From Paraglaciecola sp. 20A4 (GTDB taxonomy: Bacteria > Pseudomonadota > Gammaproteobacteria > Enterobacterales > Alteromonadaceae), in assembly GCF_011378905.1 (NCBI RefSeq), contig NZ_WTPY01000014.1, forward strand, positions 1 to 64,000: 64,000 nt of DNA, written 5' to 3'. Shown in pieces: positions 1 to 8,428 of the stretch (positions within the stretch are counted from its first letter, which is position 1; the number at the start of each line of letters is the position of its first letter). The notes under the pieces were generated by a model. That model was not told the DNA's origin, searched no databases, and saw nothing but the letters and a program-made list of their open reading frames with translations. A program made the position numbers and the translations under genes.

Positions 1-23
1 AACTTAAATACTCTATGATGTTT

Positions 24-77
24 GGACATAAAAAGACCCCCAGTAATTGGAATGTCCAACTATTGGGGGTCACTTCA
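24..77 (-). terminator. Hairpin terminator / IS150-like end, left copy
   Basis: An inverted repeat with 17-base arms (35-51 and 55-71, two mismatches, three-base loop) is followed on the minus strand by a T run, so it should terminate the leftward GntR gene. Bases 53-77 read TG...CA and resemble the terminal repeat of IS3-family (IS150-group) elements. The same ~52-base unit recurs inverted at 5799-5849. If it is an IS end, the body would lie to the left, outside the window. Confidence 0.6.
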
Positions 78-152
78 GTTGTGGCTTTTTTTATATCGCG
101 GTAAATTGCAGAACAATTGAATGGGGAGAAAAACGAACACCTTATCGACAGC

Positions 153-926
153 TTAACTGGACGATTCGGGGGTTAAATCCATACGGTATTGAAAGCGCTC
201 TGGGTGATATAAAGCATGTAAATAATCTACTAATTTTTCGTTTTCATCATAAGAGCGACGGGTTAGGCTTAGTAGCGCAAAGCCAACTTCGACACCTAAC
301 TCCTTGGCTACATCTGGCGTGGCAGCCGAGGCACTAAGAATTTGCTTTACATGTTTGATTTCAATGCCGTTTTTACGGAATATCTCGAGTCGAGTAGTTG
401 ACTCTAAGCTAGCCTTTTCGTTGAACTTATTTAATCCTTTACTCCAACTTATGTAATAGCCAAACGCTTCTTGTAAACGACTTCGCACCCGAGTCATTTT
501 GAGTAGAGTTTCGCCTTCAACTAACCCAAATTCCTGAGCAATGTCCCCAGGTGGGCGAGCCGTTGTGAGCTCTATAACTCTCGCTGCTGAATGTTGACCC
601 ATAAACTCCAACTCTTGCAGCATGCCAACTAAAGGCGCTTTCACTGGCTTAGGTTGATACTTGTGAGTGACGTGAGTGCCTTTAGCGCGGCGTCTGGCGA
701 CCAGACCTTCTGCCGCTAGCTCGTCGAGAGCCCTCTTGGCAGTGATCCGTGAAATGCTAAATGCTTGTGACAAGCCGAGCTCGGTTGGCAATTTAGAGCC
801 GTCTTCTAAACTACCGTTTAAGATACTTTGCTTAAGCAAACTGTATAACTGGTAGTAAAGGGGGGTAGGTGACTCATCATTTAATTTGGTTTGATTTAAC
901 ATAGCGAATTGAGAATCAAATGACAT
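153..926 (-). CDS. GntR-family regulator with UTRA effector domain
   Basis: A 257-residue transcription factor of the GntR/HutC type. A winged helix-turn-helix spans about residues 22-85 (core LPTELGLSQAFSISRITAKR), followed by a UTRA ligand-binding domain from about residue 100 to the end. HutC-type regulators are usually repressors released by a pathway metabolite. An upstream in-frame extension to 1175 exists, but the start at 926 has a GGAG about 11 bases upstream and gives the usual family length. It is divergent from the FAD oxidase-LeuCD operon, which it most likely controls. The gene ends at a hairpin terminator (24-77). Confidence 0.85.
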   Translation of the reverse strand: MSFDSQFAMLNQTKLNDESPTPLYYQLYSLLKQSILNGSLEDGSKLPTELGLSQAFSISRITAKRALDELAAEGLVARRRAKGTHVTHKYQPKPVKAPLVGMLQELEFMGQHSAARVIELTTARPPGDIAQEFGLVEGETLLKMTRVRSRLQEAFGYYISWSKGLNKFNEKASLESTTRLEIFRKNGIEIKHVKQILSASAATPDVAKELGVEVGFALLSLTRRSYDENEKLVDYLHALYHPERFQYRMDLTPESSS

Positions 927-1157
927 GGGTGATCCATCTCCATCTAGTAATGGTGGGGTGTAAGAAAATGATATATCAATATAACAAGGTAACATAACTA
1001 CCGCTGTAAGTCTTTTGTCAAAAGGAACGGAATGAGTTGTTGTCAGAGGTAAACTAATGTTGTAATGTCCTAATGATAGTACAATAGACATTAATCTCAA
1101 TGTGACATCGATATCAACTTCATGTTGCTCGCGAATAAAATTGTAAGGAGAAGGCTT
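927..1157. promoter_or_regulatory. Divergent promoter/operator region
   Basis: This 231-base AT-rich spacer separates the GntR gene from the FAD oxidase operon. It holds a 7-base inverted repeat (TAATGTC, then 17 bases, then GACATTA, around 1066-1096) and a short palindrome CTTTTGTCAAAAG near 1013-1025. Either could be the operator of the adjacent regulator. That role is inferred from position and symmetry. Confidence 0.35.
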
Positions 1158-2744
1158 TTGAATACAAATACTCAACCTAAGACAGACATGTTAAATGCCA
1201 TGATTTCGGTATTAGGCAAAGACAATGTGTTGATTGATGACTATTCGACGAGTTTGTATGCCCAAGACGTATATACCAAAAATATTCCGGCCGAGGTAGT
1301 GGTAAGCCCAGGTGATAAGCATGAGCTAAGTAGCATGTTGAAAATTGCCGCTGAATTCGAAATGAATGTGGTGCCTCGTGGTGGCGGTATGTCATATACC
1401 AAAGGCTATGTGCCTGCTAAAACCCATAGCGTGATGGTCGATCTTAGTCGAATGAATCGAGTGCTTGAGATAAACACTCAAGATATGTATGTCACCGTTG
1501 AGAGCGGCTGTACTTGGAAAAAACTTCATGAGGCGCTTAAAGGAAAAGGCGTACGCACACCCTATTGGGGCACGCTATCGGGCAGCAAAGCGACAGTAGG
1601 GGGTGGGTTGTCGCAGAACTCTATTTTTTGGGGATCTGGCCAGTTCGGCACTGCTGTTGATTCGGTTATTGGTTTAGAAGTAGCGTTAGGTGACGGAACG
1701 TTAATAACCACTGGCTCAGGGGCACAGATTAATGGCACGCCTTTTTTCCGTCACTATGGACCAGATCTCACCGGCATTTTTACCTGTGACAATGGTGCGT
1801 TAGGCTTTAAAGCGACGGCAACGTTTCGCTTAATCCCCGAGCTACCAGCGAAGGGATTCTTGGCCTTTGATTTTAAACAAGCTGATGATTGTATTGCGGC
1901 CATGAGCGAGATTTCGCGCCAAGGTTTAGCCATGGAATGCTTTGGTTTTGATCCTTTTTTACAAGCTTTACGCCTTAAGCGTGAAAGCCTAGCTAAAGAC
2001 GTTAAAGCGTTAGCGGGTGTTATGAAATCATCCGGTTCGTTTTTGGGCGCGCTTAAAGATGGCGCCAAGTTGGCTATGGCTGGCCGTGGTTACATGAAAG
2101 ATGTGGGTTACTCGGTACAAATCATAGTTGAGGATCGCATTGACGCCGCAGTCGACGCGCGTATGAATGATATTCGTGCCATTGCTAAGCAATATAACGG
2201 CAGTGAGATTGAAAATAGTATTCCCAAAATTACCCGTTCTAATCCGTTTGGACCGGTTAATAATATGTTAGGGCCAGAAGGAGAGCGATGGGTGCCTGTG
2301 CACGGTTTGTTCCCCCATTCTAAAATCAAGCAAGCACATGATGGCGTAGAAGCTATTTTTGCTAAACACGGCAGTGATATAGAAAAATTCGATATCGGAG
2401 TTGGCTATTTATTTGCAGTGGTAGCGAATAATTGTTTTGTATTAGAGCCTGTCTTCTTCTGGCCTGATGCGTACACTGAAATTCATGAAAAAAGCGTTGA
2501 ACCTGATTATTTAGCTAAGGTTGGCAAGCATCCTGAAAATCTACCAGCCAGAGCAAAAGTACAGCAAATTCGTACCGAGTTAAGCACCTTTTTCAAAGAG
2601 TTAGGCGGTGTGCATCTGCAGATTGGTAAAACGTATCAATTCAAAGAAGGTTTGCAACCAGATACCTATAAAATGATTCAGGGTATAAAGGCTATGGTTG
2701 ACCCAAATGGCCGGGTCAACCCCGAAACATTGGGTTTGGAGTAA
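1158..2744 (+). CDS. FAD-binding oxidoreductase (GlcD/VAO family)
   Basis: A 528-residue flavoprotein of the vanillyl-alcohol oxidase/GlcD superfamily. The FAD-binding fold carries the PRGGG motif near residue 75 and the GTLSGSKATVGGGLSQNS region near residue 145; a cap domain follows. The family oxidises alcohols, 2-hydroxy acids and p-cresol-type phenols. The chosen start is TTG at 1158, because AAGGAG sits seven bases upstream; ATG at 1122 lies before that ribosome site and ATG at 1188 has none. It is the first gene of a tight four-gene operon with an alpha/beta hydrolase and a LeuCD-type enzyme, so it probably performs the opening oxidation of a catabolic route. The substrate cannot be read from the sequence. 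Confidence 0.8.
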   Translation: MNTNTQPKTDMLNAMISVLGKDNVLIDDYSTSLYAQDVYTKNIPAEVVVSPGDKHELSSMLKIAAEFEMNVVPRGGGMSYTKGYVPAKTHSVMVDLSRMNRVLEINTQDMYVTVESGCTWKKLHEALKGKGVRTPYWGTLSGSKATVGGGLSQNSIFWGSGQFGTAVDSVIGLEVALGDGTLITTGSGAQINGTPFFRHYGPDLTGIFTCDNGALGFKATATFRLIPELPAKGFLAFDFKQADDCIAAMSEISRQGLAMECFGFDPFLQALRLKRESLAKDVKALAGVMKSSGSFLGALKDGAKLAMAGRGYMKDVGYSVQIIVEDRIDAAVDARMNDIRAIAKQYNGSEIENSIPKITRSNPFGPVNNMLGPEGERWVPVHGLFPHSKIKQAHDGVEAIFAKHGSDIEKFDIGVGYLFAVVANNCFVLEPVFFWPDAYTEIHEKSVEPDYLAKVGKHPENLPARAKVQQIRTELSTFFKELGGVHLQIGKTYQFKEGLQPDTYKMIQGIKAMVDPNGRVNPETLGLE

Positions 2745-2749
2745 ACCCC

Positions 2750-3634
2750 ATGAGCAACGCACCTGTGTTTAAACACTACGTTACTTTGGGCAGCGATAAG
2801 CCTTGGCAGATTCACTATCGTAGCCAAGGCCAAGAAAAGCTGCCAGTGATTATTCTGTTGCATGCGTCGCCTATGTCGTCAGCGATTATGCTACCTATTA
2901 TGAACGCGTTATCTGATTCATTTAGAGTGATTGCGCTGGACACGCCTGGCTATGGGCAATCTGACCCATTACCACAAAATGATGTGGTTATAGCACAAAC
3001 CCCAAGTACTAGTTTACAGCCCTATGTGCAGGCACTAAATGAGTTCATTAACGCTTTAGAACTTGAGCAGCCGATAATATATGGCTCGGCAACGGGGGCA
3101 CAGATTGCAATTGAATATGCAAAAGCGCACCCGAACACCATTAAAGGCATGGTGCTTGAAAATGCAGCGTGGTTTAAAGAAGATGAACGTAACGCCATTC
3201 TAAAGCAGTATTTCCCTGATATTAAAGCTCAAAAGGATGGCTCACATTTAGCCTTAGTATGGAAAATGTCGAGTCAGTTATTTCATTATTTCCCTTGGTT
3301 CGATACCTCAGAAGAGGCCCGAGTTGGCAATGCTGATATACCTGCACAAGTGATCCAAGACACCCTTATGGGCTATTTAACGGCAGGTGAAAATTATCAT
3401 TTGGCTTATCGTGCCGCGTTTATGAATGAACGCCCAGAGCAGTTGAGTTCGGTGACCGTGCCAACGCATATAATTCGCTGGCCTACGAGTCTGCTTAAGC
3501 AATACGTGGACCGGTTGGACGAGGCCGATTTGCCATCAAATATTCAAATGCGACCTGCACAGGCTAGCATAGAAGGGCGTTTTGCTGCGCTAAAAGCGTC
3601 AGTGCAAAGCCTTAGTCAACCATCAGGTGAATAA
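2750..3634 (+). CDS. Alpha/beta-hydrolase fold protein with atypical nucleophile elbow
   Basis: A 294-residue alpha/beta-hydrolase fold protein. The oxyanion-hole strand LLHASP (36-41) and the DTPGYGQSD turn (64-72) are clear. The nucleophile elbow reads G-S-A-T-G (112-116), so alanine occupies the position normally held by the catalytic serine; Ser113 is one residue too early. The relative at 22604 has histidine there. It may be a lyase or decarboxylase-like enzyme, or use another residue, rather than a plain esterase. It starts five bases after the FAD oxidase and ends five bases before the LeuC-like gene, so all are co-translated. Role inferred from operon context. Confidence 0.8.
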   Translation: MSNAPVFKHYVTLGSDKPWQIHYRSQGQEKLPVIILLHASPMSSAIMLPIMNALSDSFRVIALDTPGYGQSDPLPQNDVVIAQTPSTSLQPYVQALNEFINALELEQPIIYGSATGAQIAIEYAKAHPNTIKGMVLENAAWFKEDERNAILKQYFPDIKAQKDGSHLALVWKMSSQLFHYFPWFDTSEEARVGNADIPAQVIQDTLMGYLTAGENYHLAYRAAFMNERPEQLSSVTVPTHIIRWPTSLLKQYVDRLDEADLPSNIQMRPAQASIEGRFAALKASVQSLSQPSGE

Positions 3635-3639
3635 GTATC

Positions 3640-5043
3640 ATGGACAGAACATTATTTGAAAAAATTTGGCAGCATCATCTGGTTGAAGAACTAGATGATG
3701 GCGCGGCGCTGATATACATTGACCGGGTTTTTTTACATGAGCGTACCGGCTCAATCGCCCTTAAAAGTTTAGAGGCTGATAAGCGCTCCGTAGTGACGCC
3801 AGAACACGTATTTTGTACCATGGATCATATCGTGGATACCATTGCTGGTAGAGGTGATAACACCAAAGTCCCCAGCGGAAAAAACTTTATTCTTGCTACC
3901 CGAGAAGCGTGTCTTGCGGCCAATATTAAATTGTTTGATGTGAACGATCCCCAACAAGGCATAGTACATGTGGTGTCTCCCGAGCTAGGCATAGTGCAAC
4001 CCGGAGCCACATTGGTGTGTCCTGACAGTCATACTTGTTCACAAGGTGCCTTAGGTGCCTTAGCGTGGGGAATAGGCTCTAGCGAAGCAGAACATGCCTT
4101 AGCCACCAAAACCCTGCGTGTCAGTAAGCCCAAAACGATGAAGGTCAACTTCAACGGAGAGCTTGGATTTGGCGTGAGTGCCAAAGACATGATTTTACAT
4201 CTGATAGGCGCATACGGCACGGCAGGCGGGGCAGGTTATATTATCGAATTTTGTGGCACAGCGGTCGATGGCCTTGATATTGAAGGGCGTTTAACGTTAT
4301 GCAATATGGCAGTTGAGTTTTCAGCTTTTACTGGCCTAATCGCGCCTGATGAGAAGGCCATCGCTTATTTAAATGGGCGTGAATACGCACCCAAAGGTAA
4401 GTTATGGGAGCAAGCTGTTATGTTTTGGCAATCATTGTTTAGCGATGAAAATGCCAAATTTGATCACGTAATCGACATCGACTGTGCCGATATTAGCCCG
4501 ACTATTACGTGGGGGAATAGTCCACAGCATGCCTGTGGTGTGAACGATGTGGTACCGAGCATAAATAAAAATGCCACTCAAAATCAGCTTAAGGCGATGA
4601 ATCGTGCTTATCAATACATGGATTTACAACCGGGTATGGCCTTAAAAGGTTTGCCCATTGGCGCCGCTTTTATTGGATCGTGCACCAACAGTCGACTATC
4701 AGATCTACGCTTAGCCGCTAAAGTGTTAAAAGGACGTAAAGTCGCATCAGGTGTGAACGCCATATGTGTTCCGGGCTCAACTACCGTTAAGCGCCAAGCT
4801 GAAGCAGAAGGGTTGGATAAAATATTTATTGCGGCAGGTTTTGAATGGCGCGAGGCAGGATGTTCGATGTGTTTCTTTGCGGGAGGGGAAAGCTTTGGTT
4901 ATCGCCAGCGCGTCGTCACCAGCACTAACCGCAACTTCGAGAGTCGACAAGGTCCTGAAACGCGTTCGCACCTAGCGAGCCCGGCAACGGTTGCTGCTTC
5001 GGCTATTGCCGGCTGTATTGCCGATGTTAGGGAGTATTTATAA
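3640..5043 (+). CDS. 3-isopropylmalate dehydratase large subunit (LeuC-like)
   Basis: A 467-residue aconitase-superfamily large subunit, the same length as LeuC. The three [4Fe-4S] ligands are present: Cys348 in IGSCTNSR, and Cys408 and Cys411 in GCSMC. The CPDSHTCSQGALG segment is at 127-139. It forms the active site with the small subunit that overlaps its stop codon. No leuA or leuB is nearby; the neighbours are an FAD oxidase, a hydrolase, a CoA-transferase and an HMG-CoA lyase. A catabolic hydratase/isomerase acting on a substituted malate or maleate (as in dimethylmaleate or citraconate hydratases of this family) is therefore more likely than leucine synthesis. Genuine LeuC cannot be excluded without the rest of the genome. 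Confidence 0.85.
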   Translation: MDRTLFEKIWQHHLVEELDDGAALIYIDRVFLHERTGSIALKSLEADKRSVVTPEHVFCTMDHIVDTIAGRGDNTKVPSGKNFILATREACLAANIKLFDVNDPQQGIVHVVSPELGIVQPGATLVCPDSHTCSQGALGALAWGIGSSEAEHALATKTLRVSKPKTMKVNFNGELGFGVSAKDMILHLIGAYGTAGGAGYIIEFCGTAVDGLDIEGRLTLCNMAVEFSAFTGLIAPDEKAIAYLNGREYAPKGKLWEQAVMFWQSLFSDENAKFDHVIDIDCADISPTITWGNSPQHACGVNDVVPSINKNATQNQLKAMNRAYQYMDLQPGMALKGLPIGAAFIGSCTNSRLSDLRLAAKVLKGRKVASGVNAICVPGSTTVKRQAEAEGLDKIFIAAGFEWREAGCSMCFFAGGESFGYRQRVVTSTNRNFESRQGPETRSHLASPATVAASAIAGCIADVREYL

Positions 5044-5693
5044 TGGAGAAGTTCACTGTTCATCAAGGCGTGGCTGCCCCTATGTTGCAAATTAATATCG
5101 ACACGGATGCGATCATTCCGTCTCGAGAAATGAAGTTAGTGTCTAAACAAGGTCTCGGTGAAGGCTTATTTGCAGGATGGCGCTACACCTTACCCAATGG
5201 CCGTGAACCAAGCCCTGATTTTGTATTAAATCAAGCTCAGTACCAAGGCACCAGTATTTTACTCGCTGGCGATAATTTCGGTTGTGGATCATCACGTGAG
5301 CATGCTGTGTGGGCGTTAAAAGAATATGGTATTAAGGCGGTTATTGCTCCCGGGTTTGGCTCTATTTTTTATCATAACTGCATCAGAAACGGTATTTTGC
5401 CCGTGGTACTGCAAAATGATGAAGTGCTGGCACTGGCTAAACATGTACAACAAAATCCACAATCGAATCAGTTGAACATTAACTTAAATGAATGCTATGT
5501 GAGTATGGTTATAACCAAAGGTAACGCTGCCATAGAAGGTACGGAACCCCAACGCTTTACCTTTTCGATTATGCCAGCCCAACAAGCTATGTTGCTTGAA
5601 GGTTTAGATGGCATAGCCTTAACGCTAAAGTCAAAGTCTAAAATTGAAGACTTTAAGCAGGCATATCAACGTCAATATCCTTGGCTCGCCTAG
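5043..5693 (+). CDS. 3-isopropylmalate dehydratase small subunit (LeuD-like)
   Basis: A 216-residue swivel-domain subunit of the aconitase/IPMI family; LeuD is usually about 200. The conserved NFGCGSSREHAVWAL loop and the GFGSIFYHNCIRNG strand that contact substrate are intact. Its ATG overlaps the stop codon of the large subunit (TAATG), which indicates translational coupling in a 1:1 complex. It is the last gene of the GntR-linked operon; a strong hairpin follows at 5808-5843. As with its partner, the neighbourhood points to a catabolic hydro-lyase rather than leucine synthesis. Confidence 0.85.
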   Translation: MEKFTVHQGVAAPMLQINIDTDAIIPSREMKLVSKQGLGEGLFAGWRYTLPNGREPSPDFVLNQAQYQGTSILLAGDNFGCGSSREHAVWALKEYGIKAVIAPGFGSIFYHNCIRNGILPVVLQNDEVLALAKHVQQNPQSNQLNINLNECYVSMVITKGNAAIEGTEPQRFTFSIMPAQQAMLLEGLDGIALTLKSKSKIEDFKQAYQRQYPWLA

Positions 5694-5798
5694 ATACTAA
5701 CTTTATTTTTATAAGGTGATTTGTACGAAGTGCTGCGTGAAATAACCATTCAATAGAAGTACGTTCAAAAGATAGTCATGATATATAAGCAGATTGTC

Positions 5799-5849
5799 TA
5801 AAGTGGACCCAATAGTTGGACAAACCAACTATTGGGCTTTTTTATGTCC
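5799..5849 (+). terminator. Hairpin terminator / IS150-like end, right copy
   Basis: A perfect 12-bp inverted repeat (5808-5819 and 5825-5836) with a five-base loop is followed by a T run, giving a textbook intrinsic terminator for the LeuCD operon. Bases 5799-5822 also match the IS-like terminal repeat at 53-77 in inverted orientation, and the similarity continues through the T run to TTATGTCC. It may be a decayed insertion-sequence end serving as a terminator. Confidence 0.8.
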
Positions 5850-5875
5850 TGTATCACAGATTATACAGGCATAAA

Positions 5876-5908
5876 AAAACCGCTGATTACTATGAGTAAC
5901 AGCGGGTT
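5876..5908 (-). terminator. Intrinsic terminator of the CoA-transferase gene
   Basis: On the minus strand a stem (CCGCTG and TTACT arms pairing across an ATG loop, one bulged base) is followed by a run of T residues. It lies about 50 bases beyond the CoA-transferase stop codon and back to back with the LeuCD terminator. Confidence 0.7.
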
Positions 5909-5961
5909 TGTCTAGGATTCGAAAATAAGTGCTGGGTAGTTAAATGGGTATTGGCCTCGTA

Positions 5962-7161
5962 CTAAGCCTTGACTACACCAAGTGCTAATAACTTCTTGAT
6001 GTCGTCATCGCTAAAGCCTGCATCTTTTAAGGTGGCCACCGAGTTACCCTTATCAGTGGGGATATCATGACGCAAAGGCATACGAGCATTATTCATTTCA
6101 AGCGGTAAGCCCGGTAATTTGGTTTTATGTCCATCGGGTAGCGTAACGTCAATTAACCCACCAGCGTTTAAATGAGGGTCGTCAAACAAATCAGACGGCT
6201 TGTTAATCGGTGCGAACGGCAGACCAGATTTTTCTAACTTATTCATCAGTTCTTCTTTACTGAGCTTGGCAAATACTGCGTTGATCACAGGCAAAATACG
6301 TTCTCGCTGAGCCACACGTCCGTTATTTAATGCTAACGTCTGATCCAGTGAGAATTCTTTTAGGGAAAATGCCTCGCAGAATATGCGCCATTGGGTGTCG
6401 CTGACCACACCGATAAAAACCTGCTCGTCATTGGCACAATGAAATATGTCGTAAATAGCCCATGCTGAGCGGCGTACCGACATTGGCGGCGGTGCTTCAC
6501 CTGTGACCGCTTGCTGCGCCATATGCTGACCGACCATAAAGGCAGTGGTTTCATATAAAGAGCACGTCACGCTTTTGCCTTGATTAGTATGATGGCGTTC
6601 TTCAAGTGCGGCCAAAATACCAATAACGCCAAACATACCGCCAGTTATATCAATTACTGAGGAGCCTGCGCGCATTGGTTTATCAGGTAAACCAGTCATG
6701 TAGGCCAACCCACCCATCATTTGGGTAACTTCATCTAGCGCGGTGCGATGTTCATAAGGACCACTTAAGAACCCTTTTAATGAACAGTATATCAAGCGAG
6801 GGTTAAGACTTTTTAATTGCTCGTATCCTAGGCCCAATTTATCCATTGCTCCGGGGCGAAAGTTCTCAAGCAAGATGTCAGCGTCAGCTAACAACGATAG
6901 CGCGACTTCTTTTCCCTCAGTAGATTTAATGTCTAAACAAACACTTTTTTTATTACGGTTATACATCGAAAAATAGCCGGCACCGGAGCCTTTTAAGCGC
7001 CGCGTATTGTCACCACCAAGGGGTTCAACCTTGATCACGTCAGCCCCCAAATCGGCCAAAATAACCCCAGCGGTGGGACCCATTACCATGTGTGTGAATT
7101 CAACCACTTTAATGCCTGTCAATGGAAGTCGTTCTGAATTTGGCTTCACTGAATTTGTCAT
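5962..7161 (-). CDS. CaiB/BaiF-type (class III) CoA-transferase
   Basis: A 399-residue family III CoA-transferase, which moves CoA from a donor thioester to a carboxylic acid through an aspartyl intermediate. The N-terminal GIKVVEFTHMVMGPTAG and DLGADVIKVEP motifs are typical, and the catalytic aspartate is expected in SSVIDITGGMFG (about residue 171). The start is ATG at 7161, with GGGA upstream, rather than TTG at 7176. It is divergent from the HMG-CoA lyase gene, a pairing that fits activation of a 3-hydroxy-3-methyl acid followed by cleavage. Its 3' end is echoed by a near-identical short repeat at 7432-7456, just upstream of the lyase. Confidence 0.85.
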   Translation of the reverse strand: MTNSVKPNSERLPLTGIKVVEFTHMVMGPTAGVILADLGADVIKVEPLGGDNTRRLKGSGAGYFSMYNRNKKSVCLDIKSTEGKEVALSLLADADILLENFRPGAMDKLGLGYEQLKSLNPRLIYCSLKGFLSGPYEHRTALDEVTQMMGGLAYMTGLPDKPMRAGSSVIDITGGMFGVIGILAALEERHHTNQGKSVTCSLYETTAFMVGQHMAQQAVTGEAPPPMSVRRSAWAIYDIFHCANDEQVFIGVVSDTQWRIFCEAFSLKEFSLDQTLALNNGRVAQRERILPVINAVFAKLSKEELMNKLEKSGLPFAPINKPSDLFDDPHLNAGGLIDVTLPDGHKTKLPGLPLEMNNARMPLRHDIPTDKGNSVATLKDAGFSDDDIKKLLALGVVKA

Positions 7162-7469
7162 AAATCGTTTTCCCAACTCTGTTGATAACGCTCTGAGTCT
7201 TTAATAAAAGACGCGCTTCTTTTTGAAAAAGACTACCTTTTGTCTGTATGATATAATATTATAACAATAGAGTTTGAATGTAAAAGAACAAGATTAACAT
7301 TTGTCAATTCAAGGCCACTGCTAGCGAGCTGTGGCCTTGCGTAAGACCATTCAAGCAACGTATTTTAATTTTGCACATCCTATTCTTGTGCCTGTTATGT
7401 GTTTTCAGGCAGCGGTAGGATCTCATTATTCAGCCTTGACTAACACCAAGGCCTAAAGTTGGAAAAAAC
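7162..7469. promoter_or_regulatory. Divergent intergenic region with hairpin
   Basis: The spacer between the CoA-transferase and the HMG-CoA lyase. It has an extended -10-like element TGATATAAT at 7249-7257 on the plus strand without a good -35, a hairpin with 8-base arms (AAGGCCAC at 7311-7318 and GTGGCCTT at 7331-7338) lacking a T run, and a short copy of the CoA-transferase 3' end at 7432-7456. The hairpin lies in the presumed lyase leader and could be an attenuator or a relic terminator. Confidence 0.35.
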
Positions 7470-8402
7470 ATGGCAAAGTTTGATATTGAAATCAGTGAAG
7501 TCGGGCCTCGCGATGGTCTGCAAAGTATTAGCACCATTATGCCCACGGCTGATAAGTTAGCCTGGATTGATGCCTTAGCTGCAGCGGGTATCCCGGAAAT
7601 TGAGGTTGGCTCATTCGTACCTGCTAGTGTGTTACCGCAACTAGCCGACACGGCTATAGTTGCCCGTTATGCTAGAGAAATAGCGGGTTTATCGGTAGCT
7701 GTATTAGTCCCTAATTTTCGTGGGGCGCAAAATGCCATCGAAGTTAGACCGACCAAAATGAGCATCCCTTTATCGGTCAGTGAAACCCATAGCTTGCGCA
7801 ACGTTAAACGTAACCACCAGCAAGTGCTTGAGGAAGTAAAACGTATTGCTGAGCTAGTAAAGAGCTTACCTAAAGACCAACGCCCTAAATTTGAAGGGGG
7901 GCTATCAACGGCATTTGGCTGCACTATCGAAGGAATTGTCAGTGAAGACAAGGTAGTGGAATTAGCCGTCGCCTTAATGGAAGCAGGTTGTGACGAAGTC
8001 GGACTGTCTGATACCACCGGCTATGCTAACCCAGCGCAGGTGCAGCGCTTAATCAAAAAAGTATGGGCTGCTGTTGGCAAAGAAAACCTAACGGGCATTC
8101 ATTTACACAACACTCGTGGTCAAGGTTTAGCGAATGCACTGGCCGCGGTAGAAGTGGGCATTACCACCATTGATTCTTCAATGGGCGGTATTGGTGGTTG
8201 CCCGGCAGCACCGGGTGCGAGCGGTAATATCGTGACTGAAGATTTAGTCTTTATGCTCGAAGCCATGGGCTTAAAAACCGGCATTGATTTTGATGCTATG
8301 TTTGCTGCGCGAAAATTTTTAGCCAAGGCATTACCGAACGAGCCATTATATGGCTTTACCCCTGACGCAGGCTTACCCAAGGGATTTCAACGGGCCTTGT
8401 AA
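7470..8402 (+). CDS. mvaB: Hydroxymethylglutaryl-CoA lyase
   Basis: A 310-residue TIM-barrel lyase of the HMGL/DRE family, which cleaves (S)-HMG-CoA to acetyl-CoA and acetoacetate. The EVGPRDGLQS motif (10-19, catalytic Arg14 and Asp15), the metal-binding HLHN and the cysteine loop GGIGGCPAAPGASGN near residue 240 are all present, and the length is standard. A GGAAAAAAC ribosome site precedes the ATG. None of the usual leucine-degradation partners (isovaleryl-CoA dehydrogenase, MccAB-type carboxylase) is nearby. In this setting it may act on HMG-CoA or a related 3-hydroxy-3-methylacyl-CoA produced through the CoA-transferase. Confidence 0.85.
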   Translation: MAKFDIEISEVGPRDGLQSISTIMPTADKLAWIDALAAAGIPEIEVGSFVPASVLPQLADTAIVARYAREIAGLSVAVLVPNFRGAQNAIEVRPTKMSIPLSVSETHSLRNVKRNHQQVLEEVKRIAELVKSLPKDQRPKFEGGLSTAFGCTIEGIVSEDKVVELAVALMEAGCDEVGLSDTTGYANPAQVQRLIKKVWAAVGKENLTGIHLHNTRGQGLANALAAVEVGITTIDSSMGGIGGCPAAPGASGNIVTEDLVFMLEAMGLKTGIDFDAMFAARKFLAKALPNEPLYGFTPDAGLPKGFQRAL

Positions 8403-8428
8403 TCTAGCTCAAACAGGAAAATAACACT

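Noticed and set aside
1122-1157. Longer start (ATG 1122) for the FAD oxidase
   Set aside because: The AAGGAG ribosome site lies downstream of this ATG and seven bases before TTG 1158, which fits better.
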